A stretch of DNA of 64,000 bases from Maea johnstoni. Taxonomy: Eukaryota; Annelida; Polychaeta; Spionida; Magelonidae. Position 1 is the first letter of the stretch. Every line of letters starts with the position of its first letter. The DNA is taken from assembly GCA_963942565.1 (NCBI GenBank), contig OZ012697.1:27202669-27266668 (forward strand), given 5' to 3'. Below are positions 39,800-45,800 of this stretch, in pieces. The notes under the pieces were generated by a model. It had not been told where the DNA came from, did not search any database, and was given only the letters and a program-made list of their open reading frames with translations. The translations under genes were made by a program, and so were the position numbers.

Positions 39800-39899
39800 T
39801 GTTAATGTTTGTTCACATACATGTTTGTATTTTCTTATTGGTTTCCCTCTTCTGTGTTTTCAGACTGAACAGATGCTGGAGGAGGGAGAGGAAAACTAA
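469..39899 (+). CDS. LRRC23: leucine-rich repeat-containing protein 23 (whole gene, spliced)
   Basis: Eight coding exons join in frame: 469-576, 3265-3377, 5316-5569, 7229-7359, 9295-9431, 34445-34521, 35786-35940 and 39864-39899. All have GT donors and AG acceptors. The product is 336 aa, against about 340 in vertebrates. Residues 1-36 are a very acidic leader. Next comes a conserved helix containing LSLLCKTGDGLAHAYV. Then follow eight leucine-rich repeats (about residues 85-270), for example LRYVDLSKNNL, LHTLELRGNKL, LTTLHLRDNQI and LQYINLRGNAI. A capping segment with NPVSDEDDYR and RRLERLDKDEYTEDER follows, then an acidic tail. Wording and order match vertebrate LRRC23, a radial spoke 3 component of motile cilia and sperm flagella. 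The start at 469 was chosen because it opens the acidic leader and has a purine at -3. The nearest downstream AATAAA I see is near 40854. The gene is convergent with the transporter gene to its right. Confidence 0.9.
1167..1954. mobile_element. hAT-type non-autonomous transposon in LRRC23 intron 1
   Basis: Terminal inverted repeats of about 40 bp begin GGCCTAAGTCAAGTATCCCG. They are flanked by a perfect 8-bp TSD TAACTTAC (1159-1166 and 1955-1962), the hAT signature. The interior has a palindromic CRE (TGACGTCA, 1644-1651) and a short ATG frame at 1745 (MEHEPDIKG, then a stop), possibly the promoter and first exon of the autonomous parent. No transposase is visible. Confidence 0.85.
1955..3264 (+). 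other. rest of LRRC23 intron 1
   Basis: No gene is seen. The stretch 2470-2560 (gtctgtattgtatgggaggt...) recurs at about 11665-11757, so it is a dispersed or segmentally duplicated repeat. The remainder, up to the exon 2 acceptor, is AT-rich sequence without recognisable structure. Confidence 0.4.
3265..3377 (+). CDS. LRRC23: LRRC23 coding exon 2
   Basis: The exon reads KVPEVPLTEEVISECLSLLC and continues with KTGDGLAHAYVRLDVHD. It matches the conserved pre-LRR segment of LRRC23 (LTEDMMKEGLSLLCKTGNGLAHAY in human). The acceptor is aattgtag and the donor is ACAG|gtaagg, so it ends two bases into an Arg codon. Confidence 0.88.
3857..4666. mobile_element. hAT-type MITE (TAGTGCTGGGA family)
   Basis: The ends are TAGTGCTGGGAATCG and CGTCCCACCACTA (inverted). 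The perfect 8-bp TSD is CCCAAACA, at 3849-3856 and 4667-4674. The interior contains many palindromic aatcgattaatcg motifs and no transposase. Other copies lie at 8487-8852 and 11936-12222. Confidence 0.88.
4905..5020. repeat. dispersed repeat copy
   Basis: The segment (caccctgtgcaagttgcaag...) matches 35051-35180, including gggcaag and gaccctgacttgccctgctc. The ends carry inverted caccctg/cagggtg-like words, so it is probably a small TIR element; boundaries are uncertain. Confidence 0.5.
5316..5569 (+). CDS. LRRC23: LRRC23 coding exon 3 (LRR 1-4)
   Basis: The exon encodes RDLSDISILNSFIHLRYVDL, LITLKLDGNLMSSARLEELP and YLQIASFGSCKINTMEGISH, almost word for word the vertebrate protein. The acceptor is tttttcag followed by a second AG; phase selects 5316. 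The donor is AACT|gtaaga. The exon is strikingly GC-rich (CTG and CGC codons) against AT-rich flanks and against exon 4, which suggests local biased gene conversion or strong codon bias in this exon only. Confidence 0.93.
5588..6063. mobile_element. hAT-type MITE 18 bp after the exon 3 donor
   Basis: The inverted ends TAGGGCTGCACACCG and CGGTGTGCAGCCCTA are perfect, with perfect 8-bp TSD CTCATGAT (5580-5587 and 6064-6071). It lies just inside intron 3, only 18 bp past the splice donor. No coding capacity is seen. Confidence 0.9.
6081..6386. mobile_element. hAT-type MITE (GGTCTTAGCCAGG family), copy 1
   Basis: The left end is CAGGGTCCTAGCCTGGATTT and the right end is its rough inverse (GGCTAAGACC). 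The 8-bp TSD is ATACACAG (6073-6080 and 6387-6394). The interior matches 14591-14905. A related subfamily is at 6698-7009 and 40369-40682. Confidence 0.8.
6698..7009. mobile_element. hAT-type MITE (GGTCTTAGCCAGG family), copy 2
   Basis: The TIRs are CAGGGTCTTAGCCAGGATTT and the inverse of CAGGGACTTAGACAGGACCC. The perfect 8-bp TSD is CTACAGGT (6690-6697 and 7010-7017). It is closely similar over its full length to 40369-40682. Confidence 0.9.
7229..7359 (+). CDS. LRRC23: LRRC23 coding exon 4 (LRR 4-6)
   Basis: The acceptor ctttttttcag precedes NEIRMIKGLNPSSLTRLHTL and ELRGNKLTSTEGLNLPNLKN. The donor is CTG|gtaagt. It continues the split Phe codon from exon 3 and ends in phase 0. The match to LRRC23 is strong (LHTVELRGNQLESTLGINLP in human). 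Confidence 0.93.
7915..8200. repeat. degenerate (TCATC/TTCCTCATCATCA)n pyrimidine microsatellite
   Basis: Nearly 290 bp of C/T-rich trinucleotide-based repeat (tcttcctcatcatcatc...) lies in LRRC23 intron 4. Long open frames on both strands here are low-complexity artefacts. Confidence 0.85.
8487..8852. mobile_element. hAT-type MITE (TAGTGCTGGGA family)
   Basis: The ends are TAGTGCTGGGACGATTAATC and CGATTCCCAGCACTA, with perfect 8-bp TSD GTCACCAG (8479-8486 and 8853-8860). The interior is rich in the palindrome aatcgattaatcgat. Confidence 0.9.
8945..9290 (+). mobile_element. 5'-truncated LINE 3' end (CR1/Jockey-like)
   Basis: The frame 8948-9178 encodes SYGTRNATSSLVALP and GQKCISYSGPKVWNGL, ending TSRYLKAMYCTTL. 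This is the typical C-terminus of CR1/Jockey-group reverse-transcriptase ORFs. About 95 bp of 3' UTR, AATAAA and an (ATT)n tail at 9270-9288 follow. The tail abuts the acceptor of LRRC23 exon 5. The left boundary is uncertain. Confidence 0.75.
9295..9431 (+). CDS. LRRC23: LRRC23 coding exon 5 (LRR 6-8)
   Basis: It encodes GGNLITEITGLERLEHLTTL, HLRDNQIEKLDGFSENMKQL and QYINLR. The acceptor tttgacag directly follows an (ATT)n tract that is the 3' tail of a LINE fragment. The donor is AAG|gtagaa. The next intron is 25 kb. Confidence 0.92.
9432..11640 (+). other. proximal part of the 25-kb LRRC23 intron 5
   Basis: No gene is seen. About 10080-10440 has loosely repeated words (accattgt, caacaatt, ccaataag) suggestive of an old decayed tandem repeat. 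The rest is ordinary AT-rich intron. Confidence 0.4.
11665..11757 (+). repeat. dispersed repeat, second copy of 2470-2560
   Basis: The two segments share gtctgtattgtatgggaggt, cttgttgtaaggt and gtgtacattgactagtaa in the same order. It stands at the head of the gtaagttgac-type array, so that array may have grown from this sequence. Confidence 0.5.
11936..12222. mobile_element. hAT-type MITE (TAGTGCTGGGA family)
   Basis: The ends are TAGTGTTGTAACGATCAATC and CGATTCCCATCACTA. The perfect 8-bp TSD is GTAAATGG (11928-11935 and 12223-12230). It is inserted in the minisatellite-like intron array. Confidence 0.88.
12345..12595. mobile_element. partial copy of the TGCCCCAGTCACAC element
   Basis: Words such as gtccaatatttaggtccgac, gtacgatgatagcaagtc and ggacggttccgattccgttt recur in 19784-20304, 26069-27015 and 48658-48917. 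The left end is missing or decayed. The right end is near gcgtgtgatagttgagtg. Confidence 0.6.
13408..13637. mobile_element. piggyBac-type MITE (CCCATTAATGC family), copy A
   Basis: TTAA flanks both ends. The termini CCCATTAATGCTCACAG and, inverted, CCCATTCACACTCAGAG match. Related copies are at 33483-33712, 33709-33944, 38429-38630 and 48090-48311. TTAA TSDs with CCC-starting TIRs are the piggyBac signature. No transposase. Confidence 0.8.
14591..14905. mobile_element. hAT-type MITE (GGTCTTAGCCAGG family), copy 3
   Basis: It is similar along its length to 6081-6386. It is flanked by GTATGAAT (14583-14590) and GTATGACT (14906-14913), a 7/8 TSD. Confidence 0.8.
15440..16830 (+). repeat. homogeneous 82-84-bp minisatellite block
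   Basis: About 16 copies follow the pattern gtaggtctgaaatgtatg, gtaagatgagttgactgtta, ttggtatgcctgagatgtat and gacaagatttaagataagga, then a T-run. Successive starts at 15463, 15547, 15629, 15713, 15797 and 15879 give periods of 82-84 bp. Minus-strand frames with ILNLVIHLRH repeats are by-products. Confidence 0.9.
16832..17085. mobile_element. TIR element (CAGGGCTCGACGCTAA family)
   Basis: The ends are CAGGGCTCGACGCTAA and, inverted, CAAGCCTCAACGCTAA. The interior has repeated ggaccagtaaaaa words and is shared with 37733-38076. It interrupts the 83-bp minisatellite; flanking taact is duplicated, though an 8-bp TSD is not clear. Probably hAT-like. Confidence 0.75.
19784..20304. mobile_element. 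TGCCCCAGTCACAC TIR element
   Basis: It starts TGCCCCAGTCACACATGAGT and ends with the inverse (GTGTGACTGAGGCA). The interior has repeated palindromic gattatcgtgcg/cgcacgataac-type words. Further copies are at 26069-27015 and 48658-48917 (cut). Flanks suggest a 3-bp TAA-like target; the superfamily (possibly PIF/Harbinger) is uncertain. Confidence 0.75.
22387..22478. repeat. (AT)46 microsatellite
   Basis: An uninterrupted AT dinucleotide run in LRRC23 intron 5. Confidence 0.97.
23082..23294. mobile_element. piggyBac-type MITE (CCCTTACACTGCTG family), copy 1
   Basis: TTAA flanks both ends. The inverted termini are CCCTTACACTGCTG and CCCTTCTGATGCTG. The total of 213 bp including TTAAs is identical to the copy at 32411-32623, and the interiors align throughout. 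A third, partial copy ends the window (63823-64000). Confidence 0.85.
23985..24463. mobile_element. TIR element with TA target duplication
   Basis: Inverted ends of about 22 bp read CTGTATAACTGGTTAATTTG on the left and CTGTATGACTGGTTAATTTG on the right. Each is flanked by TA, suggesting a Tc1/mariner-like target. The interior has nested inverted repeats (ttggcgttttttt / aaaaaacgccaa). No transposase frame. Confidence 0.8.
25090..25480 (+). repeat. decayed tandem repeat (gctggatttgccacgttgct)
   Basis: Three or more imperfect units of about 120-140 bp share ttggctgtggattgtgtttt, ttgttggat and gctggatttgcca. The open frames are not convincing protein. Confidence 0.55.
25524..25784. mobile_element. 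GC-rich hairpin-forming MITE
   Basis: The outer inverted ends gctttaactctttaa and gcctttactctttaa (inverted) enclose a GC-rich core. Inside is a perfect 13-bp inverted repeat GCAACATTGTAAT (25594-25606 and 25629-25641), plus repeated gacgcc and gcgggattaaggggggt motifs. Clearly a structured non-autonomous element; the superfamily is unknown. Confidence 0.65.
26069..27015. mobile_element. TGCCCCAGTCACAC TIR element, long internally duplicated copy
   Basis: The ends are TGCCCCAGTCACAG and, inverted, TGCCCCAGTCACAC; both flanks read TAA. The interior is partly duplicated: the stretch around 26160-26480 is repeated at about 26590-26930 (gttcgcaaa, gcgagataatagctttatc, cacaagacatacatttttga). At 947 bp it is nearly twice the length of the 19784 copy. 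Confidence 0.75.
27030..27600 (+). repeat. decayed tttgtttgacatgttt repeats
   Basis: Imperfect short repeats share gtttgtctttgtttgatgtgggat. They are a degenerate outlier of the tttgacag arrays at 28050-31250. No gene. Confidence 0.45.
27600..28048. mobile_element. DNA transposon remnant with captured promoter/first-exon-like core
   Basis: The inverted ends CCGTATTCTTCCGATTTAGC and TCGTATTCGTCCAATTAAGC (inverted) are each bordered by TA. Inside, an ATG frame at 27698-27919 begins MSADRSVSAIISLSRSRCSA and runs into a donor-like AAAG|gtatgtg at 27913. An inverted CCAAT box (attggtcaat) is near 27805. This looks like the 5' part of a larger transposon gene; the protein is not recognised. Confidence 0.5.
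28080..31250 (+). repeat. tttgacag minisatellite complex
   Basis: Three related blocks share atttgacagattg. Block 28200-29240 has units with gtgcggggataggtatcctt and tgcatgtaatatttgaatgc. Block 29280-30180 has a unit of about 78 bp with aggggtaagttgtcttcgtt. Block 30250-31250 has a unit of about 38 bp, cagattgcatttgtgcggga plus taggttgtctttatttga. A + strand frame of repeated VCREHLIANPYLTD (29284-29921) is a by-product. A decayed outlier is at 32930-33080. Confidence 0.85.
31255..32205 (+). other. intron sequence without recognised feature
   Basis: An (ATA)n microsatellite lies at 32030-32058. Several short frames exist, but none has credible protein character. A consensus donor follows the frame ending near 31650, without a matching gene. 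Confidence 0.4.
32210..32395 (+). mobile_element. tRNA-derived SINE-like element
   Basis: TTTAGCTCGGTCGGTAAGAG closely matches a tRNA A-box region with D-loop. The downstream half has a weak B-box-like ggttcacccc at about 32351, and the 3' end is AT-rich with aataaatc and a T-run. The cloverleaf is not intact, so it is a SINE or tRNA pseudogene, not a working tRNA gene. Confidence 0.45.
32411..32623. mobile_element. piggyBac-type MITE (CCCTTACACTGCTG family), copy 2
   Basis: It is TTAA-flanked and 213 bp long, with the same TIRs and interior words as 23082-23294 (gctaattt, aaaatgatgca, gacgaaagta, cctcagca). Confidence 0.85.
33483..33712. mobile_element. piggyBac-type MITE (CCCATTAATGC family), copy B
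   Basis: TTAA at 33483-33486 and 33709-33712. The ends are CCCATTAATGCTTACAG and, inverted, CCCATTCATACCTAAAG. It shares its right-hand TTAA with the next copy. Confidence 0.8.
33709..33944. mobile_element. piggyBac-type MITE (CCCATTAATGC family), copy C
   Basis: It begins in the TTAA that ends copy B and finishes at TTAA 33941-33944. The termini are CCCATTAATGCTTGCAG and CCCATTAATGCTTAAGAG (inverted). The interior is diverged from B, so this is independent insertion into the neighbour's TTAA, not simple duplication. Confidence 0.8.
34445..34521 (+). CDS. LRRC23: LRRC23 coding exon 6 (end of LRR 8)
   Basis: It reads GNAIADSKEITKLKCLALVR and AIVLS, equivalent to the human GNMVANLGELAKLRDLPKLRALVL segment. 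The acceptor is gcatttctag and the donor is TCAG|gtaagt. Phases 2-in and 1-out agree with both neighbours, which confirms the 25-kb intron. Confidence 0.88.
35040..35310. repeat. dispersed repeat related to 4905-5020
   Basis: It shares gttgcaagtgaatt, ggcaaaaaa and gaccctgacttgccctgctc with the copy in LRRC23 intron 2, extended here by a second ggggcaagtcaact unit. It is probably a TIR element with caccctg ends. Confidence 0.5.
35786..35940 (+). CDS. LRRC23: LRRC23 coding exon 7 (cap and helical tail)
   Basis: The exon completes a Glu codon, then reads NPVSDEDDYRMEALIAVRRL and ERLDKDEYTEDERQEAQEVY. It corresponds to human NPCTDETSYRQEALVQMPYLERLDKEFYEEEER. The acceptor is gtgttgtag and the donor is GCA|gtgagt, phase 0. 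Like exon 3, its 5' part is GC-rich. Confidence 0.92.
35995..36170. repeat. dispersed repeat ending in gactaggagctagtcta
   Basis: The words ctgactgaccagggtgaccaccattgg, ccatatatcaccagc and the palindromic end gactaggagctagtcta recur at 43878-44125. That second copy abuts the exon-derived tandem array in the transporter gene. Confidence 0.6.
36238..37271. mobile_element. long-TIR (foldback) element with TTAA ends
   Basis: About 240 bp at the left end (aagggcaaatgcaccatcag..., 36240-36475) returns as a near-perfect inverted copy at 37033-37269. TTAA lies at both extremes. The two arms include gatgcactctgtttttgaca and caggttcgggggaggtctt in inverse order. The middle 550 bp has no recognised gene. 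The TTAA target suggests the piggyBac group. Confidence 0.8.
37733..38076. mobile_element. TIR element (CAGGGCTCGACGCTAA family), copy 2
   Basis: It is closely similar to 16832-17085: ends caggactcgacgctaa and, inverted, caggcctcaacattaa, with the interior ggccccaggccagtaaaaattcc and repeated aggaccagta. Confidence 0.75.
38272..38328 (+). CDS. LRRC23: alternative LRRC23 terminal exon
   Basis: The pyrimidine-rich acceptor tattttcttgctgccgtgcag precedes 18 sense codons (SARAKAVVINSDKQDASD) and TAA. They are in phase 0 with exon 7, and no convincing donor lies inside. Using it would give a 343-aa protein with a basic-then-acidic tail instead of TEQMLEEGEEN. No AATAAA is evident soon after it, which weakens the case. 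It may be a chance frame or a real alternative last exon. Confidence 0.45.
   Translation, partial: SARAKAVVINSDKQDASD
38429..38630. mobile_element. piggyBac-type MITE (CCCATTAATGC family), copy D
   Basis: It is TTAA-flanked, with left end CCCTGTAGCTGACAAAACAG and right end inverted CCCATTCATGCCTCAAG. The interior shares tatttgaaggggag and ccagacgacact with the other copies. Confidence 0.75.
39707..39796. repeat. (TA)45 microsatellite
   Basis: An uninterrupted TA run about 65 bp upstream of the last LRRC23 exon. Confidence 0.97.
39864..39899 (+). CDS. LRRC23: LRRC23 terminal coding exon
   Basis: A long pyrimidine tract and tgttttcag precede TEQMLEEGEEN and TAA, in phase with exon 7. The acidic ending resembles the Glu-rich tail of vertebrate LRRC23. 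The upstream intron contains a (TA)45 tract. A competing terminal exon lies at 38272-38328. Confidence 0.65.
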   Translation, partial: TEQMLEEGEEN

Positions 39900-40368
39900 T
39901 GATGGACTGAAAACACTGAAAAACTGCTCATGTCAACTCTTGATGGATAAAGCCATAACTTACTATCATAGCAACTCTATTCTGTCTTATTCTCTGAAGT
40001 TGGGCCAGATAATGATGACAGGTGCATCGCTAATGCGATCTCAAACAAGGTCACTTATGGGAATATGGAAATGTGTGCTCTTGGCATCAATCCACTTGAA
40101 GCATGGGACAATGTCACCAGTGAATTGTCAGTCTGTGGTTTTCACTGGGTACGCCAGTTTCCCCCAACATCTCCCTTTGACTAGTCAGGATAAAGTCAGT
40201 TTTGATAGGCAGAAAGAGTGGTGATCACAAAAATACCAATTCCAAATAGTCTTAGAACAGCTCTGTGGAACTGATCCCCTTTCGTAGATGGAAATCAAAG
40301 TGTAGACAAGTCTACCTAAGAGATTAGAGGCCGCCTGACTAAAGCTCTTTCTTTCTCTCGTGGGAACC

Positions 40369-40682
40369 AGGGTCTTAGCCAGGATTTTAAAAATGCCTGT
40401 CCAAAACAGCTATTTCAAAATATCTGCCCGTCCAGATTTAGCTACTTATCTACTTTAAATCCTTATACCAGCTACATATAATAGCCTAGTGTGACAAAAA
40501 GGGCAATTTACACTCCAGCTATGTCCTAGAAGATGGTTTGTTAGGAAAAAATTTGGTTATTACACCCCTTAGGTCAAAATTGAAAAATCATCATAGAAAA
40601 TTTTGCCTGTCCAAACAGGAGGTTTTTAGGAAACTACCTGTCCAAAAGACAGGTAGGACGGGTCCTGGCTAAGTCCCTGGAC
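40369..40682. mobile_element. hAT-type MITE (GGTCTTAGCCAGG family), copy 4
   Basis: It is a close relative of 6698-7009 along its whole length, flanked by TGGGAACC (40361-40368 and 40683-40690). It lies in or just after the LRRC23 3' UTR. Confidence 0.8.
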
Positions 40683-40690
40683 TGGGAACC

Positions 40691-41818
40691 CTTCAAGACT
40701 GCTACAGATCAGCACCTGTTGGGGTAATACACAGACCAACAACAGCATGGATTGGATCAACTGCTGAGCATATTTATCACTTTATTGACCTGGTAAAGCT
40801 TAGGGTTTCCCTTGAAGGGTCATCTAGACTGATTCTTACAAAATATTAAGAGAATAAAGACAAGTTCAAAGAGTAGTGGAAGGTTTACTTGTTTTTGATT
40901 GATGCTCATCAAAATTCCATGATTAAAAAAATGATTACGATATTATCCAATGAGAAAGTAATATGTTTTAGCTAGAGCTCATGCCTAACAATGATGTAAA
41001 TATTTTTGTAGTAAAGAAAGAAAGTAATCTTGAAACAGAAGTTTTATTTGTATATATTTTGCTTCCAAGAATATATATTGCGGCCAAAATATGAAGATTG
41101 TCTTTTTTGTATGCATATTAAATTTCCTTAGCAGCTAGTGGCCATAGTTCTTAGTCTAATTTCAAACTCAGAAATATATATATACAGCACTTCAGCTTGA
41201 AAACTTAAGTTTAAACCTTGCATGGTATTGTAGAAATATTGTTGAGGATGTGGCTTATCTAAAATAAATGCTAACATTTTTACAAAATGCTTTCTCTCTT
41301 TTGTCTATCCTATCCTTGCACACACACATGAAAACCTGAAGTTTAATAACAGTTGGTAAGAGGATCTGAACCTCTCAATCCCCATTGTACCTCCATTATC
41401 TGTGGAATAGAGAAAATACATGGTGTGAATCAGTGATTATGATTGATTAAAACATGACATAGAACATCAGTAGGGTGTTAAGATTAGTCTCACATTTCAC
41501 ACAAAGCAGGGGTTATTGTCAATTCAAACATGAAACCTGATATGAATCTGTGTTTATCTCTTCTTTAAGTTTTTGACTGTAAGCTATTTCCCAACATTTC
41601 AGTGGTAGGATATTGAACTTTTCAGGTAATATCAAGATTATACCATAGGCCAAGAAAAGTCTGTTTCATTAATTGCTGGATTTGCAGGTTATGTAGTGTC
41701 CATGTCAGTCTAATATTCAAAAATGACTTATAATGAAAAATGAATGGTTAACTATTTGATAGTAGTATTTAGGATTCCATTCTTTTTCTTAGTTAGGGTT
41801 GGGTAAACTGAGGCGTGC
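40691..41818. other. convergent intergenic / 3' UTR region
   Basis: The region lies between the 3' ends of LRRC23 (+) and the transporter (-). AATAAA-type hexamers occur near 40854 and 41261 on +. No further gene or repeat family is recognised. Confidence 0.4.
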
Positions 41819-42885
41819 CTATTTATGACTTTTGCAACAGCAAGTGCCCCATCTCTGTATAAGAGTCACAGTCATGAAGACAGAGATTCCGGAAAACACA
41901 GCGGCTACCACGAAGCTCCACTCCGTACACACCGTGCCATAGCAATTGATGGGCGACCCGATGGGCTGATAGTGCTGATAGATGGAGGCGAAGATTTTCT
42001 GCATGACCATAACGCTGAGAGCAGCGATCACTACACACGAGCTCCAAGCAATGCCGATAAAGTCCTCGCCGAAGAGTTTGCGCAGGACGGGATAGTTGAG
42101 TGTGAGTATGGTTGCGATGGCAATGGAGAAGATGATGGACGAGGTGATTAACGCGCTGAGGGTATCCGCGAAGAAGACGCAGACGAGGTTGCTGACGGTG
42201 ATGAGGATGTAGGTGAGCGCGAGGATGATGAGCATGGGCAGCTTGTCGCCGTATGAGTCCAGCAGGAGGGAGAGTACCCCGCGCGTCGGCACCATCAGGA
42301 AGAATATGAGCAGCGTGATGAGTGTGCTGTACTGCCCCAGCTCCACCGCGCTCAGGACGATGTTGATGTTGTTGATGAACGTGATGCATGTCATGGTGGC
42401 AAACGACGAGCCCCACACGTACAGGATGTACTCCAGGCTCGTGAACATGCTCCAGAAGCGCCGCCATGAACTCTCCTCGCCACCACCAGGGGGCAGCGAC
42501 TCACCAACAGTTCTCCGACCGCCCACCAGGTGGTGACTCTCGTCCGTGACCGAGACCGTGGAGCCTCCCTCCAAGTTGCGCAGCAGGATATCAGAGTTTT
42601 GGTCCTCTGACTGCGGGATGGCTCTCAGGGCAATGATGTTGGTCACGTTGACCGCGAAGGAGATGGTGGCAAGAAAAAGCATGAATCCTCCAAGACTTTG
42701 CAGATATTCCTTTCCAACAAAATTTCCATTTGCAAAGAATGCGACATAGATTAACGCAAATAATGCAGGGCTTCCATCTAGCATGGCATTGAAGATCTGG
42801 AGTGTCGGGCGCCTCCTGTGAGGATGAGGAAAGTTGATCTCTTTGGTCAACGAGGCAGCGATGTACGTATAGACGGAGCCGTGCC
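41819..42885 (-). CDS. MFS transporter exon 3 (terminal)
   Basis: The acceptor ttccttgcag precedes GHGSVYTYIAASLTKEINF. The exon then carries helices 5-12 and ends CKSHK and TAG at 41819. The central loop (SEDQNSDILLRNLEGG and following) is Ser/Gly/Glu-rich. Later helices include YSTLITLLIFFLMVPTRGVL and LPMLIILALTYILITVSNLV. It joins exon 2 as CTA GCA G|GG CAC. Confidence 0.88.
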
Positions 42886-45800
42886 CTGCAAGGAACAAGT
42901 AGATTACATGCATCAGACCACTCAGCCAGGGAGGGAGCCACTAGGTGTGAGGGTTGCCTCGGACTGCATGTCCTAACAGGGGAGGCAGGTTATCTAATGT
43001 ATAACGCAAGAAGATGGTGAAAATGTGGAATTCCCCATCGATGACACATATTCGCCCGCCACAAAACAAAACCTTCTTCCTAATTAAAGATTTGAAAGTG
43101 GGAAATGGCTAAAGCATTAGACATCACTATTGTCCAAAACCTGACACCCCTATTTTAGTGACATGTGCCCGGTATAATTGTCCTTATTTTCATGTTTGCC
43201 AAATTCCTAGATGAATTCAACATCTATCCTGAAAGAGGGCTGGCATGTTACCTCACTGATGAGAGAGGAGTAAATAGTAAATACAGAAATCTTTTCTTGA
43301 AAAATAAGTACCATTATCCTCATAAAGCTGCATAACAACCAGCTCTGGTTCTGGACCCAACTCCAGTCTCTCAGAAGAACATTTTTTTTTGTTTTTGCCT
43401 TGCTTTTTTTTAATTTTTTTTAATTAGCAGACTAAGGCTCTTCATAAATCTATGAAAATCTAGAAAAATATTTTGGAGATTAATGTCAGGTTCAAACATG
43501 CAAGTCCGAAATCGAATATTGTTTTTTCGAACCTTCATAGTATGTTTGAGTACCGTTCAGGAAAACATGGTTGTTTATTGTCGGATGGCAAGTGAATTCA
43601 AATGAGCATCAGTGCCAACACTGTCAATTTACCTTGAAATCATAAAATTCTTTTCAGACAAGGAATATTTGCCTCGGATAACCAAAAAAGAAATAAAGTA
43701 AAATAAAATAAAGATAAAGACAATTAAACCTTAAACATAAATGCTAAGCCCTCGGTCATATGTTCTTGGCAGGCGTCTAGAAGAAAGTAGCCTAGTCCCA
43801 GGCCAAGATTTTTTTGTGTGTGTATATATTTTACATGAAAACTCTAAACTGTGTCTACCCTACTTTAGTTCTTGTATTGCTCACCAGTTGGCCCAGAGTG
43901 AGATTTCTCCAGTTTCTGACTGACCAGTGTGACCACCATTGGTGCCATCTATCACCAGCTACAGGAACTAAGACCTAGACATTAACTTTAAGGTATTCAG
44001 TTTATAGTCTTGTATCCACCGAAATGTTCAATCTCAATGTTGATTTAGCAAATGATAGGGACTAAAAAAGAGAAAAGCATACTAGTAATTAATGAAATCG
44101 TAGACTAGGAGCTAGTCTAGCAGAAAGTGCATGTTGTTACCTGCTAGGAAGTAGTAGAATGCCATGAGGTCGGGGTGCCTGCTGTAGTAGTCGGTGTGCC
44201 TGTTGGCGTACCACAGCAGCAGGAAGACTAGGGGCTAGTCTAGAAGAAAGTGTAAGTTACCTGCTAGGAAGTAGTAGAATGCCATGAGGTCGGGGTGCCT
44301 GCTGTAGTAGTCGGTGTGCCTGTTGGCGTACCACAGCAGCAGGAAGACTAGGGGCTAGTCTAGAAGGAAGTGTAAGTTACCTGCTAGGAAGTAGTAGAAT
44401 GCCATGAGGTCTGGGTGCCTGCTGTAGTAGTCGGTGTGCCTGTTGGCGTACCACAGCAGCAGGAAGACTAGGGGCTAGTCTAGAAGAAAGTGTACGTTAC
44501 CTGCTAGGAAGTAGTAGAATGCCATGAGGTCTGGGTGCCTGCTGTAGTAGTCGGTGTGCCTGTTGGCGTACCACAGCAGCAGGAAGACTAGGGGCTAGTC
44601 TAGAAGAAAGTGTACGTTACCTGCGAGGAAGTAGTAGAATGCCATGAGGTCGGGGTGCCTGCTGTAGTAGTCGGTGTGCCTGTTGGCGTACCACAGCAGC
44701 AGGAAGACTAGGGGCTAGTCTAGAAGGAAGTGTAAGTTGTTACCTGCTAGGAAGTAGTAGAATGCCATGAGGTCTGGGTGCCTGCTGTAGTAGTCGGTGT
44801 TCCTGTTGGCGTACCACAGCAGCAGGAAGACTAGGGGCTAGTCTAGAAGAAAGTGTAAGTTACCTGCTAGGAAGTAGTAGAATGCCATGAGGTCGGGGTG
44901 CCTGCTGTAGTAGTCGGTGTGCCTGTTGGCGTACCACAGCAGCAGGAAGACTAGGGGCTAGTCTAGAAGAAAGTGTACGTTACCTGCTAGGAAGTAGTAG
45001 AATGCCATGAGGTCGGGGTGCCTGCTGTAGTAGTCGGCGTGCCTGTTGGCGTACCACAGCAGCAGGAAGACTAGGGGCTAGTCTAGAAGAAAGTGTAAGT
45101 TACCTGCTAGGAAGTAGTAGAATGCCATGAGGTCGGGGTGCCTGCTGTAGTAGTCGGTGTGCCTGTTGGCGTACCACAGCAGCAGGAAGACTAGGGGCTA
45201 GTCTAGAAGAAAGTGTACGTTACCTGCTAGGAAGTAGTAGAATGCCATGAGGTCGGGGTGCCTGCTGTAGTAGTCGGCGTGCCTGTTGGCGTACCACAGC
45301 AGCAGGAAGACTAGGGGCTAGTCTAGAAGAAAGTGTAAGTTACCTGCTAGGAAGTAGTAGAATGCCATGAGGTCGGGGTGCCTGCTGTAGTAGTCGGTGT
45401 GCCTGTTGGCGTACCACAGCAGCAGGAAGACTAGGGGCTAGTCTAGAAGAAAGTGTACGTTACCTGCTAGGAAGTAGTAGAATGCCATGAGGTCGGGGTG
45501 CCTGCTGTAGTAGTCGGTGTGCCTGTTGGCGTACCACAGCAGCAGGAAGACTAGGGGCTAGTCTAGAAGGAAGTGTAAGTTGTTACCTGCTAGGAAGTAG
45601 TAGAATGCCATGAGGTCTGGGTGCCTGCTGTAGTAGTCGGTGTTCCTGTTGGCGTACCACAGCAGCAGGAAGACTAGGGGCTAGTCTAGAAGAAAGTGTA
45701 AGTTACCTGCTAGGAAGTAGTAGAATGCCATGAGGTCGGGGTGCCTGCTGTAGTAGTCGGTGTGCCTGTTGGCGTACCACAGCAGCAGGAAGACTAGGGG

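Noticed and set aside
41823-42941. Other frames over transporter exon 3 on both strands
   Set aside because: Shadow frames of a GC-rich coding exon. Only the frame that joins exons 1 and 2 in phase has transmembrane helices in MFS order.
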